Below, piece after piece: positions 51,999 to 61,862 of a stretch of DNA of 64,000 bases. Position numbers and translations under genes: made by a program. Each line of letters opens with the position of its first letter. The first letter of the stretch is position 1. The notes beneath the pieces are model-generated. The model was not told the origin of the DNA and made no database searches. It worked only from the letters and a program-made list of their open reading frames with translations. The stretch comes from Halotia branconii CENA392 (GTDB lineage Bacteria > Cyanobacteriota > Cyanobacteriia > Cyanobacteriales > Nostocaceae), in the NCBI RefSeq assembly GCF_029953635.1, contig NZ_CP124543.1, positions 5,001,455-5,065,454 of the forward strand, read 5' to 3'.

Positions 51999-52733
51999 AT
52001 GTCATCAGCGTATCTGCTGGTATCCCACGGAAGTCGTGACCCACGCCCAGAAATTGCTATGCAGCACTTAGCAGGGCTAGTGAATCACAAACTGCAAAAA
52101 TCTATATCTCCACCCAAGTCTGAAAATATTGTCGGTATAGCTTATTTAGAAATGAGTTCTAAGCCTCTGCACGAGCAGATTACGAAATTTGCTCAAAGTG
52201 CTTTGGCTGGCGGGTGTAATCGCCTGAAAATCATCCCGCTATTTCTCCTACCAGGAGTTCATGTAATGACAGACATACCAACAGAAATTGCACTGGCACA
52301 ACAGACTTTTGGTCAAGATATAATAATTGACCTGGAACCACATTTAGGCAGTAAACCTGGTTTAGAGAAATTGCTGACAAAGCAAATGGCTACTATCAAA
52401 ACACAAGCATGGATTCTTTTAGCTCATGGTAGCCGCCGTCCTGGCTCACAACAACCAGTGGAAACAATGGCGGCGAATCTGGGAGCAGTCAGCGCTTATT
52501 GGGCTACATCTGGTAGTTTAGAATCGCGGGTAAAAGAATTAATTGCGGCTGGTAAAAGGGAAATTGCAATTTTGCCATATTTTCTATTCACAGGTGGCAT
52601 CACAGATGCGATCGCCCAGTCAGTAGAAGAGTTAAAATTACATTTCCCCACTGTGACTTTCCAATTGGCTCAACCTTTGGGAGCAAGTGCAGAATTAGCC
52701 GATCTAATTTGGGAATTGATACTATACACGTAA
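51999..52733 (+). CDS. Sirohydrochlorin chelatase (CbiX/SirB type)
   Basis: A 244-residue two-lobed chelatase that inserts Co2+ or Fe2+ into sirohydrochlorin on the way to cobalamin or sirohaem. The first lobe opens with LLVSHGSRDPRPEIAM, whose His is catalytic, and the second with WILLAHGSRRPGSQQP; VHVMTD supplies another ligand His. A C-terminal His-rich tail is absent. It overlaps the reading frame region upstream of cobA, and the two genes form an operon. Confidence 0.88.
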   Translation: MSSAYLLVSHGSRDPRPEIAMQHLAGLVNHKLQKSISPPKSENIVGIAYLEMSSKPLHEQITKFAQSALAGGCNRLKIIPLFLLPGVHVMTDIPTEIALAQQTFGQDIIIDLEPHLGSKPGLEKLLTKQMATIKTQAWILLAHGSRRPGSQQPVETMAANLGAVSAYWATSGSLESRVKELIAAGKREIAILPYFLFTGGITDAIAQSVEELKLHFPTVTFQLAQPLGASAELADLIWELILYT

Positions 52734-52762
52734 ACTGCAAAGAAAAAGAGGGGTCAAAATAT

Positions 52763-53509
52763 TTGGGAAAGGTTTATTTAGTCGGTGCGGGGCCAGGAGA
52801 TCCAGGATTAATGACCCTCAAAGGCAAAGGCTTGTTGGAATGTGCAGATGTAGTTATCTATGATGCCTTAGTTAGTCCGGCAATTCTGGCAATGATTAAT
52901 CCCCAAGCAGAGCAAATTAACGCTGGTAAGCGGATGGGGAGACATTCACTCTTACAAGCACAAACAACCCATCTGCTAATAGAAAAAGCCCAGGATCATG
53001 CAATCGTAGTGCGGCTTAAAGGCGGCGACCCGTTTATCTTTGGTCGTGGTGGCGAAGAAATGGCAGATTTAGTCAAAGCAGGAATATCTGTAGAGGTTGT
53101 GCCGGGAATTACATCGGGGATAGCGGCTCCAGCGTACGCAGGCATACCTTTAACCCATCGATCGCATAGTTCATCGGTCACATTTGTTACAGGTCACGAG
53201 TCAGCGGGTAAGTATCGTCCACAAGTAAATTGGCAAGCGATCGCCCACGGTTCCGAAACGATTGTAATATACATGGGAATCCACAATCTACCTTATATTG
53301 TGGAACAGTTAAGTATAGCTGGACTAAGTTTAGAGACACCAATTGCTTTAGTGCGTTGGGGTACGCGACCCGAACAAGAAGAATTAATTGGTGAATTGGA
53401 GACAATTGTTGAGCAAGTTGAAAAGACAGGATTTGAAGCCCCTGCGATCGCAGTAATTGGACAAGTAGTAAATATGCAAAGTATTTTGTCTAGGTGTCGT
53501 CCAGTTTGA
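52763..53509 (+). CDS. cobA: Uroporphyrinogen-III C-methyltransferase
   Basis: A 248-residue SAM-dependent enzyme that methylates uroporphyrinogen III at C2 and C7 to precorrin-2. It has VGAGPGDPGLMTLKGK at the N-terminus, VVRLKGGDPFIFGRGGEE, and GITSGIAAPAYAGIPLTHR, all typical of CobA/SUMT. I place the start at TTG 52763, giving MGKVYLVGAGPG, with GAGGGG upstream; a longer TTG frame from 52709 would overlap the chelatase and add an atypical extension. Together with the upstream chelatase it makes sirohaem or cobalamin precursors. Confidence 0.93.
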   Translation: MGKVYLVGAGPGDPGLMTLKGKGLLECADVVIYDALVSPAILAMINPQAEQINAGKRMGRHSLLQAQTTHLLIEKAQDHAIVVRLKGGDPFIFGRGGEEMADLVKAGISVEVVPGITSGIAAPAYAGIPLTHRSHSSSVTFVTGHESAGKYRPQVNWQAIAHGSETIVIYMGIHNLPYIVEQLSIAGLSLETPIALVRWGTRPEQEELIGELETIVEQVEKTGFEAPAIAVIGQVVNMQSILSRCRPV

Positions 53510-53602
53510 GCATTGACGTAAAAAAAGCAGGAGAAGCAAGATGAATAACAACTGACCACTGACAACTAACCACTGACCAATTCTTTCTGCTATATAATTC
53601 AA

Positions 53603-54685
53603 CTACACAATGTGCTGAAAGACTGTTTTCAGTAAATCTCCTTGTGTAAAAGGCTTTTTCAAGTAACCTGAAGCTCCGACAAGCTTAGCTCTGGCTCTAT
53701 CTATCAGCCGGATTTTTCCTGTAACCATAATCACAGGCGTATTTTTAAAATGTGAATGTTTACGTAACAAAGAGCATAATTCATACCCATTTAAATTAGG
53801 CATATCTACATTTAATAAAATCATGTCTGGTTTGGTACGGAGAATTTCCATCAACGCTTTTAGGGAATCCGTAACTCCGATAAAGGTAAATATTTGCTCA
53901 TCTAAAAAGTTTTTAATGACATTTAATATAGCGGGACTGTCATCAATACAGAATATAGTATAAGTTTTTTTATTAATAGAAGTTGCAGAAGTTTGCTGGT
54001 AGCCACTATCAACAGCAGAATTTTGTTGAGACAAAAATCTTTGAGAAGATTCTGTTCTAGACGCTGGTGCTTCAGGCTTGGGTTGAGTTCGTGGCTGAGT
54101 TGGGCGTAATAACTGCGATCGCTGACTTAATTCCAGTGACGAATAGACATTTTCTGTATGTAGAGAAGGCTTTTGACACTGTTCGACTAATAAGCGCAGA
54201 TTCAGATGACAGAACTTTGGCATATCATCCAAAAAGCTTTCTGGAATAAACTCATAGCTCCCTTCTTCTAAGCCCAAAAACGATTCCAAAACTTCTAGTG
54301 CTAATTGCTCTATCAGAATGGCGGCTTGAGAAGGACTAATATATTTCTGAGTCACTAGCCAGCAAATGGCCAGATAATCAGGGTTTGGTATTGCTTGATT
54401 TTCAATCCCAGTTTCAAATATCGCCTGCAACTGCTCGTGAATCCCGCGAGGAAGAGTAGAAATTTGCTGACTCAGTTTTTGCAAGTTCCGATAAAGCGGC
54501 TCAAACATCTTCTCTGAGTAGCAGGCATAAATTAGCTTACCCTCGTCTACATAGATTGACCAAGAACCTGAAGTGCTAAATACTTGCAAACAGCCAGTAA
54601 CAGACCTACCAGTGATTTTTTTTAACAGTGATAAGGGCTGGAGTTTTTGGAAAAATCTATATCTACTAATGGGTAGTGTCTTCAT
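53603..54685 (-). CDS. PatA-like response regulator (PATAN plus receiver)
   Basis: A 360-residue protein. The N-terminal PATAN domain (DUF4388-like, about 1-170) has SVTGCLQVFSTSGSWSIYVDEGKLIYA, and the C-terminal receiver (about 240-358) has FCIDDSPAI, phosphoacceptor Asp in LLNVDMP, VTGK and YLKKPF. PatA affects heterocyst spacing and related PixG/TaxP-type regulators drive phototaxis. There are several paralogues in such genomes, so I do not call this patA itself. The linker (about 170-235) is Ser/Gln-rich. It is monocistronic. Confidence 0.85.
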   Translation of the reverse strand: MKTLPISRYRFFQKLQPLSLLKKITGRSVTGCLQVFSTSGSWSIYVDEGKLIYACYSEKMFEPLYRNLQKLSQQISTLPRGIHEQLQAIFETGIENQAIPNPDYLAICWLVTQKYISPSQAAILIEQLALEVLESFLGLEEGSYEFIPESFLDDMPKFCHLNLRLLVEQCQKPSLHTENVYSSLELSQRSQLLRPTQPRTQPKPEAPASRTESSQRFLSQQNSAVDSGYQQTSATSINKKTYTIFCIDDSPAILNVIKNFLDEQIFTFIGVTDSLKALMEILRTKPDMILLNVDMPNLNGYELCSLLRKHSHFKNTPVIMVTGKIRLIDRARAKLVGASGYLKKPFTQGDLLKTVFQHIV

Positions 54686-55934
54686 TGGGTGGGACGGATT
54701 TCAAGATAAAATTAATATTTGCATTCAAAATTTGCGAATATCCTTTGCGGTATTCACTACGAAATTTTATGAGTTACTGTTCAGATAAATAATAGCTGTC
54801 ACATTTGAGTTGGTACAGAGATTCTTCACCCCTAAGTCCTAATTTCCCAATATCTGCTAAGCTATTGTTCATCAAATTACACTTTGCCCTGGTAGACCCT
54901 GTGATGTTCTTGCCAAATGGCAAAATAACTTTTGACTTTTGACTTTTGCAAAGCGGTTGACCCAACTGATTGTCAGGAAATAGTATTGCAAAAATCAATT
55001 TGATTTTCTGTATCCTTTGCTAATCTGGATAATTTAACAGTAACTCAAGTATTCTCAGCAGACTATTGGCTTTAGCCCATCAGTAGCAAAAATACTTCTG
55101 ACATACGTATTTCGCATTACGAGATAACAGCCAATAAGCGTTTATTAAGTAGGCTTTACATACATTTTTTTAGATTAGCTTCAGCTAAAGTAAAATGTAT
55201 CCCTTGAACTAAGTATTAATTGAATTTAACGTTTTACAGCAATTTTCCAAAATCAAGCAACAGATGCAAACCCAAAAACCAAGGTAAAATTTAATCTTCT
55301 TAACTACGAATACGTAAAGCCTGCGGCACAGTTGCGCTTAGAGCGAGTCTGCGTACCCCTATGAGGAAACAAGCTACTTGTAACGTCTGCACCAGAGCGT
55401 CATTACGAATTACGAATTATGTTTCTAGCTCAATGGTAGATGGTAAGTAATTTATTCACTTACATTCAAACTACTATCAGTTGTAATCAAAGCCGGAAAA
55501 AGTATGTGAAATTCGTAACAATTAAGTAAAGGAAATATAAAAGCTAATTAATATAATTGTTGATTAATTTGATTTGTTTAAATATCCGGTGACGAGCAAA
55601 AGGTACAGGAGATATCAATACGGTTCGTTTAAAAGACTTGTGTGTACACCGTAGCCTTTTTAAGGGGAGCCAGCGCCGTGGCGGGTTTCCCGACTTGAGT
55701 GAAGTGGCGTTTAAACGAATTGAAACCAACATCTATAAGGCTTTGAGGTGTTGAATTGAGGGACGAAACCCAACCAACATCTGTAGCGATCATTCTTTAA
55801 ATTGGTATGAGAAACCTGGAAGGAATTTTTAGGACTTATTGTTTTTGTCCAGTTTTGGAGATATGGGAGTTCATACATCAACTTACTTTCGTAAATTAGG
55901 GAAGATATTGATAAAAGAGGATTATACAAAAAAT
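54686..55934. other. 1.25 kb gap with dispersed repeats
   Basis: No gene is supported. At 55310-55380 is a common repeat (GCTTAGAGCGAGTCTGCGTA), at 55655-55710 GGGAGCCAGCGCCGTGGCGG, which recurs in changed form near 59310, and at 55755-55780 GGACGAAACCCAACCAAC, which is related to the M50 leader palindrome. Two short frames in the last 400 bases cross these repeats and are not called. Confidence 0.6.
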
Positions 55935-57185
55935 CTATTGACTTTTAGCTGTTTTGCTAAAAATTCGGTAATATAGCCAACTACTAGTTTCCTTTAAAGG
56001 AAATAACAAATACGTGAGAGGATTGATCGTTACAATAATATTCCGGTAGTCTCTTTTTGCCAAAAACAAGATGCCATAAGCTACTTGCTGTGCTGACATC
56101 ACTCCATAGGGATTTAGTGGACTCTTAAACGGACCAAGAATTAACTTGCGAATTATACAATCTCCATCCAATCGCTTGAGAGTCACAATATTCCCTAATG
56201 TCCGTTTGCTAAGTTCGTACAGCGGACTGAGAGCTGGCGACACTTCAGCCTCAGAAGTATTTACCCAGATTTCTTTAGTTGCCTTTGCTTGTGGGCCAGT
56301 TACTGTAGCCAAAAATATATCTATTAACCGTAATGCAGAAAAAGCATTCACTTCATAAGAAGAAGTAATTGCTTGGGGTGTGCGGTCATCGTAAACATTT
56401 ACTCCGTGGTTAACAATTAAAATATCAACTTTCTCTAAACTATCCCTCAGTTCAGCTTCATGACCCAACTGCCAGGGAACTACTTTCAACTGAGTGTGCG
56501 TTGCTAATTTTTCCGGATTAGTGGTCAAAGCAACCACTTTAACATTGTGCTTGAGGAGTTCAGCCGTTAACGCTTGCCCTAGAGCGCCTGATGCTCCAGT
56601 TAAAGCCACGGTTTTACCTTTAAGAGAAAGTCCTGTACCAAGTATTTTATCCACAAAGGGAAAAACACCACTGTAGTAAGCATTGACATCATCAAAATGA
56701 TGCCGCCAATGGTAAGACCGATTCACCCACCAAACGGATGGAATTGTCTTTAAAGGGCCTGGTAGATGGTTGTAGTCTGTATCAATTTTCCCTTGAAAAT
56801 ATCGCAGAGATGCACCCACTAAAAAAGCGCAAGCATAGGCTACTCCCAGCCATAGACCCATTTTGGGAACAACTAAAGCAATTATCGTTAAAACTATTAC
56901 TAAGAGAATTGACTCTAAAATATCGTGGTACAGCTGAGACTCTTGGTAAGCTTTAAGGGAAACCACTGATAAATCTCGGCGATACGCCGCATGATGCTTG
57001 TTATGCCATGTAGCCAACCAACTAACTTGATGACACAAAACATGATAGCTATCTCTTAATATTTCAGCCAGCAATAGAGAGATGAACGCCCAAATCGCAA
57101 ACTGTAAGCAGGTATTGACCAACACCCAATCGATTTGTAACCTAGCCTCAATACCAGTCAAACTTTGAGCTAACGTTTTCATCAT
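55935..57185 (-). CDS. Fatty-acid-hydroxylase-like/short-chain-dehydrogenase fusion
   Basis: About 416 residues from the ATG at 57185 (a GTG six codons earlier is also in frame). The N-terminal half has membrane helices and the His boxes of the fatty acid hydroxylase/sterol desaturase superfamily (HVLCHQ, HNKHHAAYRRD, YHWRHHFDD). The C-terminal half is an SDR, with TGASGALGQALTAELL and VNHGVNVYDD, and a TSEAEV...YELSKR region for the catalytic Tyr/Lys. The two domains are fused, as in cyanobacterial 'bifunctional sterol desaturase/SDR' proteins. The substrate is unknown; lipids or carotenoids are plausible. Confidence 0.82.
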   Translation of the reverse strand: MMKTLAQSLTGIEARLQIDWVLVNTCLQFAIWAFISLLLAEILRDSYHVLCHQVSWLATWHNKHHAAYRRDLSVVSLKAYQESQLYHDILESILLVIVLTIIALVVPKMGLWLGVAYACAFLVGASLRYFQGKIDTDYNHLPGPLKTIPSVWWVNRSYHWRHHFDDVNAYYSGVFPFVDKILGTGLSLKGKTVALTGASGALGQALTAELLKHNVKVVALTTNPEKLATHTQLKVVPWQLGHEAELRDSLEKVDILIVNHGVNVYDDRTPQAITSSYEVNAFSALRLIDIFLATVTGPQAKATKEIWVNTSEAEVSPALSPLYELSKRTLGNIVTLKRLDGDCIIRKLILGPFKSPLNPYGVMSAQQVAYGILFLAKRDYRNIIVTINPLTYLLFPLKETSSWLYYRIFSKTAKSQ

Positions 57186-57203
57186 AATTTTTCTGCACAC
57201 CAC

Positions 57204-57654
57204 TTTTGTTAATCAATACTTCCCGACGACTAGGACTCACTTATGCGGATTTTCAATCGTGGGCAGTCGGCTCATCTATGGGTATTAAACTAGACTCGAC
57301 CTAGGCTACAGCCTACTCCCAGGTAGATTGGATCTTTTTTAGATTCTCTTTATGAATCAATTCTAAATAATAGCTTATTATCTTTTATCCAATTTGAAGA
57401 AAGCAGGAAACAGAAGATTTTGTACAGAACAGGATTCCGACCCCTACTCTATAAGAGCTACTGAACTTAGATACACTAAAAAAGTACAATGACAGTATAA
57501 TAAACAGTTATTCCACATTTTTTAGCTACATAGATTTTCAGTCGAGTGAGGTACAACACTATGTCTGAAAAGCTTACATGGTAAAGTTTGTGATGTACTT
57601 CATCCATGTCGAAACCTCTGTATTAGTTTTTCAATTTTTTTGGAGGAGAAGAAA
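57204..57654. other. Gap between divergent genes
   Basis: An AT-rich 450-base gap with a GC-rich patch (CTACAGCCTACTCCCAGG) near 57305. It should carry both promoters. No gene is supported. Confidence 0.4.
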
Positions 57655-58020
57655 ATGAAGAAGTTCACCTGTTTCATGATTGTCGGAGTAGTATTGTCAA
57701 TTAGCGCACCGGCTTTTGCTGAAAGTCGTGCGGTTAATATCAGTATTGGTAGTATTGGTGGTTCCTTGGATAATGCTGCTCTGCGAACAATTCGCAAGGT
57801 TATCGGGTTTGCAGTTGGTACTGGCACTGTTGATAAATTCATTGTATATAGTCCCAGAGTCGGATCTCCCATTCCCATTGAAGGAGGTTTATCTGCTTGT
57901 GCTGAAGCTGGCTTTGGTACAAGCAATAGAAAATTTAATGCTTTTATCCAAGAGTTACGTTCAATTAATCCCAAACCAGGGACTTTCTACAATATAGAAC
58001 TTATCGCAAGCTGCAAATAG
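57655..58020 (+). CDS. Small exported protein of unknown function
   Basis: A 121-residue protein with a strong Shine-Dalgarno (GGAGGAG) 8 bases before the ATG at 57655 and a signal peptide ending in PAFA. The mature part has ISIGSIGGSLDNAALRTIRK and IYSPRVGSPIPIEGGLSACAEAG, with two Cys that may pair. I do not recognise a family. A second start five codons earlier overlaps the ribosome site and is less likely. Confidence 0.7.
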   Translation: MKKFTCFMIVGVVLSISAPAFAESRAVNISIGSIGGSLDNAALRTIRKVIGFAVGTGTVDKFIVYSPRVGSPIPIEGGLSACAEAGFGTSNRKFNAFIQELRSINPKPGTFYNIELIASCK

Positions 58021-58059
58021 AGATAAGAATATCGTTTGTGGCGCTTTGTACCTCACCAA

Positions 58060-58250
58060 AGAGGCGGAGGGGCAGGGGGCAGGGAGCAGGGGGAGCAAGC
58101 CCTGCCACAAAGACGTGAAGCACAAAGCGGAACATGGGTATGTTCGCGTAGCGTGTCGCAGACAAGCCCCGCTCGAATTTAGGCAAAGTAAAAACTCCGT
58201 CCCAGCCTTTCCCCCTCGCTCCCTGCTCCCCTGCTTCTTTTTACCTCAGC
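58060..58250. repeat. Intergenic repeat cluster
   Basis: GGGGCAGGGGGCAGGGAGCA and CTCCCTGCTCCCCTGCTTC runs flank a piece with GCGTAGCGTGTCGCAGACAA. These match other clusters in the window. No gene is seen. Confidence 0.65.
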
Positions 58251-58264
58251 CTATCCATTATTGA

Positions 58265-58298
58265 GTTAAGAGACGCGAGAAAAATTACGTCTCTTAAC
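58265..58298. terminator. Hairpin after the creatininase-family gene
   Basis: Perfect 11-base arms GTTAAGAGACG and CGTCTCTTAAC around a 12-base loop, 11 bases beyond the stop of the minus-strand creatininase-family gene. No T tract follows, so it may be a pause or stabilising structure and not a classical terminator. Confidence 0.45.
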
Positions 58299-58308
58299 TG
58301 TGCAGTAA

Positions 58309-59055
58309 TTATTCTGCATTTAAAAATTCTAAATAGCCATTGCTGAGTTCTTTAACTGCTAAATCATAAAACTGCTTACCGTGTTCTGGGGTAGCTAAAG
58401 CCGGATTAGAACCCATGCGTCCATCTGGATAACGTTGGCGAAAGTTCGCAGCACCATAAATTTTGTGTCCACTTCCAACTTCTGCTGAGAGAGGTGCTTG
58501 CTTAATCGCCTCTGGATAAACATACTGGGTAAGAGCTACTTCACTTGGGGTAGCATGAGAACCTTCTTGATCCCCATATAATTCTTTCGCAAGCTTGTAG
58601 ACAGAACTGCACATAAACCAGTTAGCTACTTGACATTTCACTTGTTGAGCATTGGCAATTTGCAAATCTTCTAAATGAGCATAAGTTTCTGAGAACGCAG
58701 CTTTAAGGGTAGCGATGTTACCGCCGTGTCCGTTGATGAAGTAGAACTTAGTAAAACCAATTTTTGCTAGACAAGTTACATAGTCTCGCACTAGCGCAAT
58801 CAAAGTGCTGGGACGCAGGCTGATTGTACCGGGAAAGGCTGTATGATGCAGTGCCATACCAACATTGATTGTAGGGCCGACGATCGCACCAGTTGCTTCA
58901 CCCACACCAGCTGCGATCGCTTCTGCACAAATAGCATCAGTGCCAATCAAGCCTGTGGGGCCATGTTGTTCTGTAGAACCAATAGGAAGAATAATCCCCT
59001 GCGACTGCTTTATGTAGGCTTCAACTTCCTGCCAGGTCATTAAATGTAGTAACAT
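58309..59055 (-). CDS. Creatininase-family amidohydrolase
   Basis: A 248-residue enzyme of the creatininase/MftE-type family. It has ILPIGSTEQHGPTGLIGTDA, with Glu and His ligands, HHTAFPGTISL and FINGHGGNIATL, all family hallmarks, and a later conserved Glu in DQEGSHATPSE. Members open lactam or formamide rings; the substrate here is unknown. No partner genes adjoin, so it is not obviously in a mycofactocin or creatinine pathway. Confidence 0.9.
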   Translation of the reverse strand: MLLHLMTWQEVEAYIKQSQGIILPIGSTEQHGPTGLIGTDAICAEAIAAGVGEATGAIVGPTINVGMALHHTAFPGTISLRPSTLIALVRDYVTCLAKIGFTKFYFINGHGGNIATLKAAFSETYAHLEDLQIANAQQVKCQVANWFMCSSVYKLAKELYGDQEGSHATPSEVALTQYVYPEAIKQAPLSAEVGSGHKIYGAANFRQRYPDGRMGSNPALATPEHGKQFYDLAVKELSNGYLEFLNAE

Positions 59056-59624
59056 TTTTAATCAGTATCCTCATCATAATGGTAGTAAGTGGAAACATTT
59101 GTCTGCTAGAAAGCATCTGATGTTTCTAACTATCCACTAACACGATTATGAACCTCCTGGCTCATGAGTGGAGGAATGACCAGAAGAGGCAGGGAGCAGG
59201 TGAGCCAGCGCGGTAAGGCAGCGCGGTCTTGGGGGTTTCCCCCAAAAGCGACTGCCGCACCCCTTGTGGGTCATGGGGAGGCAGTCCGCCCTTGCGGTTC
59301 CCAAGGCACTCCGTTGGGCGGGTTCCCCGACTTGTAGGAAGTGCCGCCGACTTGTAGGAACTGCCGTGGTTTTCATGCCACTTGCTTCAACGGGGGGAAC
59401 CCCCGCAACGCAGTGGCTCCCCAGGAGCGACTGGCGTTGGACTGGCGAATCCGAAGGAGAGCAGAGGGAAAGATTTTAAATAACCCTGCCAAAAGGGATA
59501 CCAACACTGCAACTTTAGTCTATGACGCTTGTTGCGAATCTCCTTATAATCAAGGTGCAGATTAAATTTTGAGATCTTTGCGTTCAACAGCACAAAGACG
59601 CGGGAAATAACTCTTAATTCTTGA
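59056..59624. repeat. Large repeat cluster
   Basis: From 59146 to 59480: GGAGCCAGTC-type, CGGGTTCCCCGACTTGTAGG and GTGCCGCCGACTTGTAGGAA words, with the last repeated immediately in tandem (59325-59365). These recur at 55655-55710 and 25425-25445. The two frames spanning it are artefacts. Confidence 0.75.
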
Positions 59625-59897
59625 CTAATCGAAGCGATAATGCTTTTTTAGATCGCTTTTCACTTCCCATATACAAGACATTCCAGCGGGAAAAGTAACT
59701 AGATCTCCTTTACCCATTTGCACTGGTTGCCCATCATGAGGCGTAACAACCACATCACCTGCCAAAAAGTAACAAATTTCTTGACTATCATAAGTCCAGG
59801 GAAATTTGGATACTTCTTTTTGCCAAATTGCCCATTTGAACACACCCAACTGGTTGAGACGTTCTTGACTGGGTTGATGCTCAATTTTAATTTCCAT
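59625..59897 (-). CDS. Small cupin-domain protein
   Basis: A 90-residue single cupin. The segment FPWTYDSQEICYFLAGDVVV is motif 1 and GKGDLVTFPAGMSCIWEV is motif 2, of the DUF861/EutQ-like type. The metal ligands are only partly conserved. It lies 21 bases after the nitrogenase-C-terminal-domain gene on the same strand, so the two are probably one operon. The substrate is unknown. Confidence 0.85.
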   Translation of the reverse strand: MEIKIEHQPSQERLNQLGVFKWAIWQKEVSKFPWTYDSQEICYFLAGDVVVTPHDGQPVQMGKGDLVTFPAGMSCIWEVKSDLKKHYRFD

Positions 59898-59918
59898 GCC
59901 GTGTTTTTCGGTTGACGC

Positions 59919-60278
59919 TCAGCAGTAAGATTGGATATCTTCTCCACACTGATCTACTAAATAACACAAAGCGCGAAAACGCAAGCCTACAAACTGCTCA
60001 TATAATGGATTGAGCTTACACATGGGCGGAATATGAGCTATTTTGCGGCCAAATAATATTAGATCGCGTTCAAAGGGACATTGAGCAGGAATGAATTTAG
60101 CAATAAAGTGAGCAAATTTACGATTTTGAACTTCCAATTCGTCTAGCCAATTACGCAAAGGTTGCAATATATCAGATTGAGGTTGAGCCAATTGATTTTG
60201 ACTAGCTGCTTGATGGCTTACCCCGAATGACTTAATAAAAGCAGGAATAATAATATGTTGACGTTTTGTCTTGAGCAT
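59919..60278 (-). CDS. Mo-dependent nitrogenase C-terminal domain protein
   Basis: A 119-residue protein with IPAQCPFERDLILFGRKIAHIPPMCKLNPLYEQ and then LRFRALCYLVDQCGEDI, the pattern annotated as the 'Mo-dependent nitrogenase C-terminal' family in cyanobacteria. Conserved Cys and His could bind metal. The name reflects family history and the true role is uncertain; it also occurs in non-fixing strains. It is upstream of the cupin gene. Confidence 0.82.
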   Translation of the reverse strand: MLKTKRQHIIIPAFIKSFGVSHQAASQNQLAQPQSDILQPLRNWLDELEVQNRKFAHFIAKFIPAQCPFERDLILFGRKIAHIPPMCKLNPLYEQFVGLRFRALCYLVDQCGEDIQSYC

Positions 60279-61862
60279 GGTTGTAAGTAAGGTTTCCCTT
60301 GTTGATAAACTACTTGTTGTGGATTCTGATGATTCCTATGCAATCTATCCCAATCATTTGTATGCTTGCTATGAACGTAATTAGGGCAAGCACGAAGTTA
60401 GTAATTGGCATAAGATTTGCGCGTAATATAGTTGAACTAATTGTTATTTAAACTCAGCAAATGCTGAATAACTGTCCCGTTAAATACAAAATAACAAAGA
60501 AATTATAAAATTGGTATTTCTTTAACTTATTGATTACTAATATACAAAATAACGATCCCCTATCTAACAGGCTAATTTTTAGTATCAACAGCACACAGTA
60601 CATTAAGCTTGGTATTTTGGCGCAAAATTACGGACTCACCCTTGCAACAGCTAGATTTCAATGAGATCAGCCAGTGGAGGAAAATGTATTTTAATATATT
60701 AAAAAATTATATATTTTACATAAACAGCCGTAATATTACTGGATAAACAATACAAAATTATTTGATAAGTACAAACTAATATAATTATGGCTAATTTATG
60801 CTTTGGTTATGCTTGTAACTCATAAGAATTTGAGTAATGCTTATTGTACCTTACTATGAAGTAAATGTACTTGATAAACACAAGAGATTTTGAAAATATA
60901 TCAGAAAGACTAAAACAAAAAATAAAGGATTATGCTCAAAATTAGGTGATTTAATCTGCAAAATGAATGATTATGACAGCAATTGTTGAGACGACTAATT
61001 AATTAAACATAAATCATATCGGAAATAGTATTTTTATTAGTTTCAAAATGAAATCAAATATACTCTTAGCAGTAGTTGAAAAATTTTCTCAATCATGCTT
61101 GAATGTGCTTCATATAAAGGCGATCGCAAATAATATCAGGATTTACGCAAAGATTACGACTTTACGTCATTATCAGTAAAACGTAGACGTGTTAGCGGCT
61201 TCTCTAAGAGTAGTAATCGCAAAGGCTGATTATTTTTCGTCACTAGTACGTAAGTCCTATTACTAAGAAAAGGTATCAGGTTTAACACTTAGCAACGTCT
61301 AATTAATAAAAGAGCTAATAACTAAATAACACTCAGATAGCTATCTATAAAGAAATGATAAGAAATAATTATATCATTTATACCAAAGAGCTTACTAGCA
61401 TTGGAATTGACATTGATTATACTAAATAGCTCTTTTGAGAATGTTATGTACTTAACTATCAGTATCGTAAAGTTAATACCTAAGTCATAACCTTAATTTG
61501 ACCGTAGCGTTAGTTTTTTAGAAACTGGATTAAAACATCTGTATTATGGATGTTTTGGATGTTAAATGCATAATAATGTTTATTTTTGCTGGAAATCAAT
61601 TATTTTTACTACGCGATACAAGTATAAAAAGTATATATATTTATTCAGATGAGAGAAATATTCACTATTTTGTAACAATATAATTTTGACAACGTTTTTC
61701 GTAGTTTATTACTACTATTTACTGGGATTATCGCTATCAACATGTTTTACTTTGCACAAAGTATTTTATCTTAAGCTTAAAATTATGCAATTTTTAATGC
61801 GATTTTGCTAATGCGATTTGTCATACAATCGCATAACCTATTAAGGAAAGTAAGGCAAGATT
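60279..61862. other. 1.6 kb AT-rich gap without a gene
   Basis: The longest gene-free stretch in the window. I find no supported frame on either strand. A 121-base segment at 61138-61258 has imperfect inverted ends (AGGATTTACGCAA and AGTACGTAAGTCCT) and looks like a MITE of the AGGACTTACG type known from Nostoc. The rest is simple AT-rich sequence that could hide a small RNA. Confidence 0.5.
61138..61258. mobile_element. MITE-like element, AGGACTTACG type
   Basis: Terminal words AGGATTTACGCAA and, inverted, AGGACTTACGTACT agree at about 9 of 12 positions. The inside has GTGTTAGCGGCTTCTC-like repeat words. It has no coding capacity. Confidence 0.4.

Noticed and set aside
52709..52762. N-terminal extension of CobA
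   Set aside because: It overlaps the chelatase gene and precedes a better TTG with GAGGGG that gives the standard CobA opening.
55544..55929. Two overlapping minus-strand frames of 62 and 72 codons
   Set aside because: They consist of dispersed repeat sequence and have no ribosome site or known motif.
59146..59480. Tandem GTGCCGCCGACTTGTAGG units as a mini-satellite gene
   Set aside because: Only two to three copies in non-coding DNA, shared with other intergenic clusters.
59387..59593. 68-codon minus-strand frame
   Set aside because: It lies in the repeat cluster and translates repeat words seen elsewhere.
59699..59947. 82-codon minus-strand frame over the cupin gene
   Set aside because: Shadow of the cupin gene in another frame.
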